Positions 24,001 to 34,386 of a DNA stretch of 64,000 nucleotides are shown here, piece after piece (within the stretch, counting starts at the first letter, position 1; each line of letters starts with the position of its first letter). Below the pieces are notes generated by a model. The model saw nothing but the letters and a program-made list of their open reading frames with translations, ran no database searches and was not told the origin of the DNA. The stretch is from Abelmoschus esculentus. Taxonomy: Eukaryota > Streptophyta > Magnoliopsida > Malvales > Malvaceae. Made by a program: the position numbers and the translations under genes. The stretch covers positions 7,501-71,500 of the forward strand of contig JAUCBN010000055.1 of assembly GCA_035048815.1 (NCBI GenBank), in the 5' to 3' direction.

Positions 24001-27000
24001 GTTTTATTTCCTTATGGTATATATTGGTATGGTTTGGGCTTAAAAAATGAGTATGTAAAGTTGGAGTGTATTTCATTTAGGCTTTTGCTTGGTATGGAGG
24101 ATGGAAAATTGGTTAATCAGAAGGTTAAGATTCATAGCCACTTTCTTACTTTGAATCTTAACCATTTGTTAACAAATTTTCCATCCTTCGTACCAAGAAA
24201 AGCTTTAATTTCCTGTTATTTATGCTCAAGTATTTTGTTCGTTTATGCTCTAGATAAAGGTTTATGGTTGCTATAGGTGTAGAATAACAATATGCAGAAT
24301 AATAGGATCGAATAATAGAGAGCTGAAATTATTTGTATTCTCTGTTAAATGATTCTTCTTGTGTTACAACTTTATAAAGATTCATAGAATAAGACTTTAG
24401 ATACAGTTAGGAGTCCTAAATACAATAAACTTCTAACTCTTAACTTCACGAAGATAGACTTTAAGTAAACTACTGACTACTAATTGCATGATAATTATAG
24501 CACTAATTACATAGTGACTAAAACTCTAATAGCTCCCGGATAATCTACACTCTCCCTCAAGCTGGAGAATATTCATGTGAGAAAGGGGCCATGGTGGTCG
24601 TAGATACAACGGATGATGGTGGTTTGTCTGTGATCGGTGGTTAGAGATTTGTTGTTTGAATAGAATGAACAAAGATATTTTCCAGAGAAAACAATGTGTT
24701 TCTGTTAGTTATCCAAGAAGTGTTAGAGCCTGAGGAGAAGTTTAAGTTAACGAGGAGTGTTAGAGTTTTTATTTAATATGTAATTAGAGTTTATTCCTAA
24801 TTAGTAGTTTAGATTTATTAGAAGTCTTATTTAAATTAGGAATAAATATTATTTAAATTAGAGATAAAGTATAGTTTTAGTTATATTAAAACTCTATATT
24901 ATACACAAACCACCATCATCCGTTGCATCTACGGCTACCATGGCCCCTTTCTCACAGTTTCTCCGTAGTTTCTTATTATTCTTTAATCTCAAATGATTAC
25001 AGAGTAAACCTTTAAATAGCCTAATATATAGTTTTAATATAATTAAAATTATACTTTATCTCTAATTTAAATAATATTTATTCCTAATTTAAATAAGACT
25101 TCTAATAAATCTAAACTATTAATTAGGAATAAAATCTAATTACATATTAAATGAAAAATCTAACACTCCTCGTTAACTTAGACTTCTCCTCAAGCTCAAA
25201 CACTTCTTGAATATCTAACAATACATTGTGTAATCTCAGCTTGAATAAAAACTTATCGAAGGGTAGTGCTTTTGTAAGCACATCCGCCACTTGTTCTTCA
25301 GTAGGAATCCAGGATAAAGAGGTTGTCCCACTAGTAATCTTTTTAGATAAAATGTCTGTCAATTTCCACGTGTTTGATTTTGTCACGGTGGACTAGATTT
25401 TGAGCAATTTGTATGGTTGACAGTCATCACAAGTAAATGAAGCTGGTTTTTTAGTAAGAAATAATTTAGGAAGATAAAAGATGCTAGGATGACCTAGTCG
25501 AAAATGCCATAGTAAAATTTCATTGGAACTTAAACTGGAAATCTGAGAGGATAAACAAATGGATTGAAAGGTGCAACTTGAGTGAACTTGCCCATTGGGA
25601 AGTGGTTGGCCTTTAAGAAGATAGGCCATTATATAGCTTAGCATAGCCAATCTCCTTTCCAAAAGCCATTTCCTAAAAAACACAAACAACAAAATCAAAT
25701 TGAGTGAAAAAATGAATTCCCAATATTGAATTGAATAATGCATCGATACAAGGCCTTTACATAGGTTGAATACGAAGAATTATGTTACAATCAAGTTACT
25801 CTAACTTAAATTTGAATCTAACTAGGAGATAAGAACTTTATCCCTTAAGAGATAAGAATCCTAGGATAATGCTAGGAGATAAGAGTTTTATCCCTTTAGA
25901 ATTAATCCCAAATTGTTAGTAAATAATTAACAAATAATATTTACACGTCTACAACCTACACTAGTGTTGTACGGCTAATTACATGATAATTATAACACTA
26001 ATTACATAGTGACTAAAACTCTAATAGTTCTCGGATAATCTTACAATAGGATATGACCATAGTGATCTTCATTGGATTCAAGATTTTAAAGTTGTATTTT
26101 AAAAGGAATTTTTAGTTTGTTCAAGATTTATTTATGATAGAAAAACTGTTTGCAAGTTTTAGGTGGATATATTTATACTGGACCTTGCATGCAATTTTAA
26201 AGCATTTTTGATATTCAAATACGCGTATTTGGGAGATAAAGCTGAAAAATTTTCTTTCTAGTTTATTACTAAGTCTATATTGCCTTGGAACTTTACTGCA
26301 ACAATGCTTGTCGTTTATCTTTATTTTTACTGTTTTCACACATTTTATCTAGGCTGTTGTGTTTGATACTTGAATCTTTCTTCTTGCTTTGAAGGTTGGA
26401 GACAATGTTGGAGATTGTGCTGCACGGGGTGCAGATCTTTTTGAAAGCATTGCAGCAGAGATAATTAGTGCCATGATACTTGGTGGAACAATGGCTCAGC
26501 GCTGTAAAATTGAAGGCAAGTGCAAGTCCCCACTGATATTGATGTAGTTGTAACATTACTGTTGCATTTTGTGAAATTTCCTATTGTTTACCCATGACAG
26601 CTACAGAAATTAGAATTTATATATTTTTATTCTTTTTAATAATTTACCATGAGTCAAGATGAAAGTTCAAATAAAAAATTAAAATCTGTACTTTGGTAAG
26701 ATAGTGAACTTTTCTTGTGTCCTGGTGTATTGTTTTAGCACTGTAGCTTAGTAAACAAAAGTATGTAACTAGTATTGTTTGGCTGTTACCTAATGGTGAG
26801 GAGAGATTAAAATATGCCTCTAACTAGAAGGAGTCAGGCATCTCATTTCTTCATTGCTAACATTACCTAATTCAGAAGTATGCATCTCTGTATGATGTTA
26901 GAACTAAGTTTGTTGGTATTGGCAGTATGTCCAATGGTTTTATTTATACAAGTGTGTTTCTTTGGCTTTGGCATGCTCTTTACATTGAGTGGGTTCTCTA

Positions 27001-30000
27001 TTTCTTTTGATGTTGTCTCATCTCTGATATTTCTGCAGACCCATCTGGCTTCATCCTTTTTCCTCTTGTTGTGCATTCATTTGACCTGGTGGTATCATCA
27101 ATTGGAATACTTTCAATTAGGAGTACACGTGGTTCCAGTGTGAAAGCTGCAATAGAGGATCCAATGACGATCCTTGAGAAAGGATACTCTGTTACTATAA
27201 TTTTGGCTGTTCTGACATTTGCTGGGGTAATATATCATCTATAAGACTACAACTGCTTCTCAATGCTGAAATTTGCTGTTTTCCAATCCGTTTCTTGTTC
27301 CTTTTTTAATCAAAAGTTCATTTGTGACTTGTTCTTTTTTTTGAAACTATTGCAGTCTACTCGCTGGTTGCTTTATACCGAACAAGCACCTTCTGCATGG
27401 TTGAATTTTGCCTTGTGTGGATTGGTTGGTATCATTACAGCATATATTTTTGTCCGGACAACCAAATATTACACCGACTACAAGCATGAGCCTGTTCGCA
27501 CTTTAGCACTTTCTAGCTCTACAGGACATGGGACTAACATTATTGCTGGAGTCAGTTTAGGCCTGGAATCAACAGCTCTTCCTGTTCTTGTGATAAGTGT
27601 ATCTATTATTTCTGCTTTTTGGCTGGGTCACACCTCAGGACTGGTGGATGAAACGGGAAGTCCAAATGGTGGGTTGTTTGGCACAGCTGTAGCAACAATG
27701 GGGATGCTCAGCACCGCTGCTTATATCCTAACCATGGATATGTTTGGCCCAATAGCGGATAATGCTGGTGGGATTGTAGAGATGAGTCAGCAGGTTTGAT
27801 ATAGCTGATTCTCTATATTTTCCTGTTACTAATATGTGTATTGCACTTTCTTCTTTGTGGATTATATAAGTTGGCCGTTGAATGTTGATGTTGTGTACAG
27901 CCAGAGAGTGTGCGAGAAATTACGGATGTTCTCGATGCTGTTGGGAACACCACGAAAGCTACCACCAAAGGTTTTGCCATCGGATCTGCAGCACTTGCTT
28001 CTTTTCTTCTGTTTAGTGCATATATGGATGAGGTTGCTTCTTTTGCTAATGAATCTTTTAAACAGGTCTGTGCCATACTTCTGCTTTATTGAAGGTTCTC
28101 TTTGGTTTGCCACTTTTGCCCCTTCTGTTTTCCTTCTGAAAAAGGGGAACTTACGTTTGAATAAATTAATAAAAGAAGATTTATGTTTTACTTATAGCCA
28201 ATGCCGTAGGCACAATTATTGTGTTTAAATTGGTGTTTCTGAAAAATCAAAAATGAAAAATGGTGAAAAGATGTAGCAAAAGTGGCAACTAACAGAGTTG
28301 GGTGTTAGTTACTCTGCAAAGTCTTTCATTCTTTTTCTAATATTTGTAGTTTTCGATCAACTTGCAGGTCGATATTGCAATTCCTGAGGTTTTCATTGGT
28401 GGATTGTTGGGATCCATGCTTATATTCTTGTTTAGTTCATGGGCCTGTTCTGCAGTTGGTCGAACAGCTCAGGAGGTTGTTAAGGAAGTAAGAAGACAAT
28501 TTATTGAGAGGCCTGGTATCATGGTGAGTATTAAGTCTCTGATTGCATTTTTTGGTCTACTTGTCTGTATGGAAGAAACATGAGAGAAATGAAAAGAGAG
28601 AAAGGTGCAGTTGAAGTCTTTATTAACAAATTTTTGAAAGTTTTTCAAAATTAGAGAGGATCAATGTTACTCAGACTTGCACATGAGTGTTGGTACTGGT
28701 ATGTGTCCGACACTGGTATGTTCAATTTTTTGTAAGCTTTTCCATTTATTTGGAGGGTCATAAAAATGAAGAGTATTTGAATCTTGGCGTTAGTCAATGT
28801 TGTTTTTATACCATCATTAGTCTCTTTTTTCTCTTTGACGTGATTAGATTTGCTTTCTTTTTTACCCTGGCGATCTGGCTGCAGGACTACAAGGAGAAAC
28901 CAGATTACAGTCGCTGTGTTGCAATTGTAGCATCGGCTTCTTTGAGAGAAATGATAAAGCCTGGTGCTTTGGCTATAATATCACCAATAGTAGTTGGTTA
29001 GTCTATTGCTTTTGCTGATTAATGTTTACTTTTTCAAATCATGTGTTCGTTTGCTATTTCTCATATTAATCCTTCTTTGTTCTGTTTGCTTCAATATTTA
29101 TATGTAGCAATCTTGCAATTCAATTGTAGTCCATTGATTTTTTATGGCTTTAATGGAAGCTAATTTTTCATTATCAAAGAACATGAATCACTGTTAGCAC
29201 TATTGTCACTAAACTGAGCCAACATTGTAGGAGCCACCACCACCACCACCACCACACACACACACAAAAAAAAAAAAAAGGAGGGGGGTAGATTAGATGA
29301 TTTAAAACTTTATTCTGGTGTCTGAGGCATTCATTTTGGGGCTCCTTTGTTGATTCTTTTATTCTTGAAAAGAAGTGTCATCTCAACTTGTGTAATTTCT
29401 ATGTAAATATTTGCAGGTTATGGAAGTGTCATATCAACTAGTGTAATCTCTATGTAACCATTTGCAGGTTTTGTGTTCCGTGTTTTGGGACACTATACTG
29501 GACATCCTCTCCTTGGAGCAAAAGTTGTAGCTGCTCTGTTGATGTTTGCAACAGTTTCTGGCATTTTAATGGCTCTCTTTCTCAACACTGCTGGTGGTGC
29601 ATGGGATAACGCAAAGAAGTTTATCGAGACAGGAGCTCTTGGCGGGAAAGGCAGTGATGCTCATAAAGCAGCTGTTACTGGAGACACGTAAGTTCTTTTT
29701 TCATTTGCTTTCAAAATGGTGCGGGTGGTAGCCAGATAGAAGCAATAAGTTTGTAATTTAGACTGTTGCTAGGACGTTGTCTCGGGGTGGTTGAGATTGG
29801 GTAAGTATTAGGCTTGATGTTGACCTAACTAACAATGCTATTGGAGGTCGCAGGATGTATATGCAACCTGTCACAACGAACTTGCATTATTTCCATTCAG
29901 ATGGCTTTAATCTGCAGTTTGTGTATTCCTTACTTATCTCAATGTAGTGCCTTGCCTTGCCTTGTGTCTAATCTATATATGACATAAACTTGGATTGCAG

Positions 30001-30100
30001 AGTTGGAGATCCGTTCAAAGACACAGCTGGACCATCACTTCATGTGCTAATAAAGATGTTAGCTACGATAACGCTCGTTATGGCGCCAGTGTTTCTATGA
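21066..30100 (+). CDS. AVP2: Type II, K+-independent H+-translocating pyrophosphatase
   Basis: It hydrolyses pyrophosphate and pumps protons across endomembranes; Arabidopsis AVP2 is known from the Golgi. Fourteen exons (21066-21164, 21963-22166, 22392-22543, 22638-22785, 22862-22994, 23767-23939, 26395-26515, 27039-27226, 27356-27793, 27901-28065, 28368-28523, 28885-28996, 29468-29687, 30001-30100) give 802 residues, the same as I recall for AVP2. The start is MMMGDDVESG. The pyrophosphate-binding motif is seen as GIPEDDPRNPAVIADLVGD, NVGDCAARGADLFE and later GDTVGDPFKDTAGP. Lys571 in GNTTKATTKGFAIG is the lysine that marks K+-independent enzymes; type I has Ala there. There are many hydrophobic helices. 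Intron 7 has a GC donor (26516), intron 6 carries a copia insertion, and intron 12 has a duplicated acceptor. The coding sequence is intact. V-ATPase subunit A lies downstream in the same orientation. Confidence 0.97.
24081..24203. repeat. Foldback hairpin in H+-PPase intron 6
   Basis: Arms 24081-24134 and 24152-24203 are inverted copies, about 85% alike by eye, around a 17-nt loop. Shared words include GGATGGAAAATT and GGTTAAGATTCA. It could be a small foldback element or a hairpin precursor. It lies on the transcribed strand of the H+-PPase. Confidence 0.8.
24480..26045 (-). mobile_element. Rearranged, internally deleted Ty1-copia insertion in H+-PPase intron 6
   Basis: On the minus strand a GAG-pre-integrase segment (LLWHFRLGHPS...FTCDDCQPYKL, about 25393-25520) is joined almost directly to the end of the RNase H region (VHRDKIKHVEIDRHFI, then after a frameshift WIPTEEQVADVLTKALPFDK, 25147-25390). 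The integrase core and reverse transcriptase between them are missing. A purine-rich tract (AACGAGGAG) and an LTR start (TGTTAGA) follow at about 25169. A second copy of the pol end, tract and LTR start lies in the opposite sense at 24713-24900. A direct repeat of about 65 bp brackets the region (24481-24545 and 25976-26040). The element is inactive, and the host gene remains intact around it. Confidence 0.75.
24713..25215. repeat. Inverted repeat of copia LTR ends
   Basis: Left arm 24713-24900 and right arm about 25021-25215 are inverted copies, roughly 188-195 bp each. They share AAGTTAACGAGGAGTGTTAGA and the AT-rich LTR start. A second inverted pair is 24581-24628 with 24905-24955, sharing GGGGCCATGGT. 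The transcript could form a long stem here. Confidence 0.8.
29231..29279. repeat. Compound microsatellite (CCA)n(CA)n(A)n
   Basis: About seven CCA/ACC units pass into CA units and then an A run. It lies in intron 12 of the H+-PPase gene, about 190 nt before the acceptor. Confidence 0.95.
29372..29467 (+). repeat. Tandem duplication of the intron 12 acceptor region of H+-PPase
   Basis: Two copies of AAGTGTCAT(C/A)TCAACT, GTGTAAT, TCTATGTAA and TTTGCAG stand side by side, ending at 29416 and 29467. The second acceptor restores the conserved reading (VVG/FVFR). The first would add 51 nt, in frame but containing TAA. Confidence 0.85.
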
Positions 30101-30532
30101 AAAGGGTAAATCTATTATCCTATGTTGTGTTGAGTTGATACAGCATCCATTAATCCAGGTTAATTACAGACTTGAAACAATTTATATCTGTAGTTTAGCG
30201 TAGTACTTGTCACCTAACCTTTATTGTAATAAATCCGAACGTAATATGATGATTCTGCCTAAACTATTTCTATTTCCATTTTTAATGTTTTTTATGAATG
30301 TAGTGAATAAAATAATATATTAAAATTTGTAAGAATATACAATATTTTAAATATGACTATAACATGAAAAATAAGTAAAATGGTTGGAACGTTTTTTTTT
30401 TTTTTTTCCAAAACCAAAATACGTAAACAGTTGCCACTGAATCCGGATAGTAAGTCTTAGAAAATATACAGGAGATGGTTTATATCATCCGTAGCCTAGC
30501 AACATTGAAAATAAAGCAGAAAGGGAAGGTTT

Positions 30533-31906
30533 TCAGCAGGTGGCTGGATAAAGTATGGGTGAAGGATCTCTCTGCAATCTTCCATCACAAAAATCAAGTT
30601 TTTTCATATTTTCTTCACACCAAAACAATTCGTCTTTACCGATCCTTGCCATTCCAAGCACCCTCGATATGATCCTAATGTCAAGTCCGAACAATAACGG
30701 AACATCCTTAATCTCGGCCAGGAGTTCAGTTTCCATCCCTTCCATTTTTTACATAGGTCTTTCAGCTTCACGCTTTTCTGTGGATAGAAATGGAAAACAT
30801 TATACAAAATCTACCATACAGACAAGTATTTCAACACCAATATGAAACAAAACTATATTTTAAAATCTTCAAGACGTAAAAAGTTGAAGTTTAAATGACA
30901 AGTTACCTTCTCTAATAAAGATTCAACTTGTAGATGATGAGTAGCCATTAGCTTATGGTTTCCAAACATGTTAGGAACACTTGCACGTTTTCTCTTGTCC
31001 ATTTTTACAAAGAGCTGGAATGTCAAGATTGAGCTCTCGAGATTCCTAATGATATCCAGGGCAAACACCGAATCATCTAGTTCTTCTTCTGCTTTAGCCT
31101 TATGCTCTAACCCTGAAAAGGTTCAAGAAATAAATCACCTTTCAAGTTAAAGTTTTGAACAAATGGAAACAGATCATCTAAGAACATCTAGAGGATTTAC
31201 CTTGAATATTTGGAATTTGAAGCAGCTTAGGTAAAATATTCAGAGTTCGGGCATAGATTTCGGTTCTGGGACGTTCCTGGAAAGGTTCAGGAGGATGGAG
31301 TTGAAGGATTTGTGGAGCCTGCTGTTAGACAAATCAATTATTTGCAATGAAAAGTAGATACTACAAAGCTAAAACACTATAACAATTGAATCACGGCACA
31401 ACCCTGCTTCTCCTTTTGAGACCTTATAAATTTGGACATCCTAAATTGTTCAGTATCAATAATCTGATACTCCATCTAATTTGACAGGCTCATTCAGTCT
31501 GATAATTGTTCATTATGCTAGTCAAGCAAAGAAACTTGTAAGTTCAACCCTAATCATGCAACAATATCCATCCATAAATTGCAGCTAACAGGATGTCTTT
31601 ATTGAACATTTAAATGCAAGTATGCAACATAGACAATGAAAACATTTATCGGTTCCTTGAGCTGCTGTGCTATCATCCTATCATACAACAACATGAGCTC
31701 GCAATACTTTTCGTAAACAACATCAAATCTACCCCACCATTGTCGTCCTTCGGCTTCCACATCCCTCCACTCACTCAAGCTCGTCTCACCGCCAACCTCC
31801 TCTTTGTCATCCTCCATGTACAATGCCTCCTTTTCTTCCATCATTCTTGCCACCACCATCATCGATATCCTCTGAAACCTTTTCAGGGTCTGGCTTGTCG
31901 GATTTT
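30533..31906 (-). pseudogene. DUF1666 (L34Ae-like) protein gene, degenerate
   Basis: DUF1666 is a plant family of unknown function. On the minus strand an exon from 31906 includes DLSEWRDV-like SLSEWRDVEAEGRQWWGRF and YEKYCELMLLYDRMIAQQLKE. The next (about 31203-31323) reads PFQERPRTEIYARTLNILPK. The next (about 30906-31112) reads VFALDIIRNLESSILTFQLF. The last (30533-30793) starts KSVKLKDLCKKWKGWKLNSWP, then must shift frame near 30715 to reach DVPLLFGLDIRIISRVLG and the end DPSPILYPATC. The usual core with a Trp-rich ICLTWEALHWQY-like segment, expected between the first two exons, is absent. A frame conflict also exists near 31840. N-terminal exons were not found. It lies between the two proton-pump genes in the opposite orientation. 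Confidence 0.75.
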
Positions 31907-34386
31907 CTAAAATTGCTAACTTTAAAGAAATCTATCAGATAAACTCTTTCTACTGCCAAATAAGCCGTTCTTTTTTTCCTTTAGATCCAATATTTAAAAA
32001 ATAAATTCTGTAATACAGTTATAAATGACACTAACAGAACATAATTGTAACACAAGATACTCATAAAATAAAATTTAAACTAGAGAAGAATGCTATGTTC
32101 TTTTTCTTTCTCAAACCAGTAATAAATTGAGGTACAAAATGCTAAAATAGCTAAAATTGCAGAGTATTTGAAGAAACTAGAAGCAAGCAGTGGAAATCAC
32201 GAGCATCTCACCTTAAATAAGGAAAATGAAGTTAAACAACAGGTTTAGTGCAATTGATAGAGGAAAAAACAAACATTTGAAAGCGGCAGTCCTTGAATAA
32301 AAGCAAAGCTTCTTTACAAAGATTTGTGATCCCATCACCATTTAAGCACATTTCCAACCTCAAGAAGACAACAGATTTTTGCTTTATTATTTTAATATTT
32401 AATAAAAACACAGATTTTTTGTAACTGACATTGCAAATACAGTTATTGCAATGTCAGTTATAGGAAAAAAAGGGAAAATCCCACAAAATCACCCAACACA
32501 AAACAGAAACCAAAATCAACTAGTAGAGAGAGAGTTAAAGGTTGGTCATATTTACTAAAACTAGCCCTCAACTTAACTGAGAGCAAAAGTAAAACTCGTT
32601 TTTTATAATTGTGGGCAATTCAAAGTTTAAGAAAATTATATCAATTGTCCGTTGTTTCGAGAAAAGTCTGACAACACTGCCTGAGTCGACAACACTGCAG
32701 TCTGTATGTTAGATAGATTTTAATTACTGATGATTATAAATTACCAATCAAGTATTTCATGGTTAAATGCATTATAGAAACAGTTAAAACGCTTTAGTAA
32801 TTTTAAACATAAGACTATTTACGGCATGTCTATAAGAAATTAAAAAGTATATATTGAAGTTTGAATCTCATAAGATCTATTTATATATTGCAAATATTGA
32901 TTTTAAACAAAATTATTTAAACATAGTATCAGACTCTCAAGGTCCGAGAATATTGTCAGAAAAGCAATTTCTCGTCAAATTTAGGCCTATGAGTAGGACG
33001 CTCTTCTAGTATTATTTTATTTTATTTGTCTTTTTCGTCTCTTATTTAAACCTCTGGTTTTGGATTTAATCTGACCTGACCATCATCCAAAAGATTTTAT
33101 TCATAATTATATTTAAATTTAAAATATATTTTTGCAATTAAATTCTAAGTGAAAATATGGAGTAGTTAATCGTAATGGCCACATATTCTTGATTCTTGTC
33201 GTGTATGAGATCGACATCTTATTTATAATAATAATTACAGATAATATTATATTATGTTGTTGTTGAGATAGTAAGTAAACTTTAAAATATCCTCTTTATC
33301 TATAAAATATATATTTTATTATTTATAAATAAATATTATTTTTTACAAAATCAACAATCCACAAAATATTTTATCTCTATGATAAAAAGAAGGGTTATTA
33401 TTTTTTCTAAAAATCGCAGCAACAACAAAAAAACAGAGAGAAGTGAGATGTGAGAACCTGATGCGAGCTCAGATCCGGCAAACCTATTGATTCAGTTTAT
33501 TATTACTTTTTCCTAATTTATTTATTCTCCTTTTCTATTGCTTTGATAGTTTGGTTGGCTTTGAAACCACGAGGAAGAAGAAGGAGACGAAATTTGTAAA
33601 TTTAAGACGCACATGAGAATCGTAGTGGGGATGCGAATTGGGAATAAAGAAACTTAGGATACCGTAACCCACGACCCAAACACCTTTTAGTATCAGATAA
33701 AAACAAAGGGTAACTTACATTTATTGGTCACCAAATTATTATATCTTTCTACTTTAGTCACCCAAATATTTCTTATACATTCAGTTACTGTTACGTCATT
33801 TTTTAATTTTATTCACTAAACATTAACAGTAAAACTACAGCGGAATTTTCCCCTTCTCTCCACATCAAAATCATCACATGTCATTCTATAATAATTTTGA
33901 TTGACCACGTTAACATGGGAAACAAAAAAAAAAAAAAAAAAAAAGAAAAGGAAAAAGTATCACATATAATAATCGACGTTCGTGTACTGACCAAGTCGGA
34001 ATGGGCTCTATTTGCTAAGTGTTTGAACTTGTTGGGCCAAGATTTAGTTTAACCGAGTAAGTATTGGATCTAATTTTAAATATTGCTAATTTTACAAAGA
34101 TTTAGAGTCTTCATGAAATGAGTCTAAAAAATACATCTAATTATCACGTTCGGTTCCCCGACTCTATTTCTCGCCTTTCTTCTCTCTGAGTAGTTTCTTT
34201 GATTCCCTGAATTGTTATATCGATTCAAAAACCAGAGTTTGACCGATCAATTTATTGATATTATCTTCACCCAAATAGAATCGTTTTCGATTAACCAGAT
34301 CTTTCAAATCTAATATATTTCTTTCATTTTTATAAAAAATTGTTTTTTTAGTTTTGTTTAATTTCATTAAGAAAAAAGGAGGGAAA
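31907..34386. other. Spacer with the V-ATPase A promoter
   Basis: No gene recognised. It holds a short hairpin at about 32420-32462 (arms TAACTGACATTGCAA and its complement), an A21 run at 33924-33944, and a leader rich in CT and TTTCTCTC-like words near 34160-34210, just before the V-ATPase A start. The 5' exons of the decayed DUF1666 gene should have been here but are not visible. Confidence 0.5.

Noticed and set aside
24034..24276. 80-codon frame in H+-PPase intron 6
   Set aside because: It is produced by the foldback hairpin and has no protein features.
25147..25743. Possible host gene in H+-PPase intron 6
   Set aside because: Motifs are those of Ty1-copia gag-pre-integrase and RNase H, so it is an element remnant.
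29231..29279. CCA/CA/A run as a regulatory element
   Set aside because: A simple compound microsatellite explains it.
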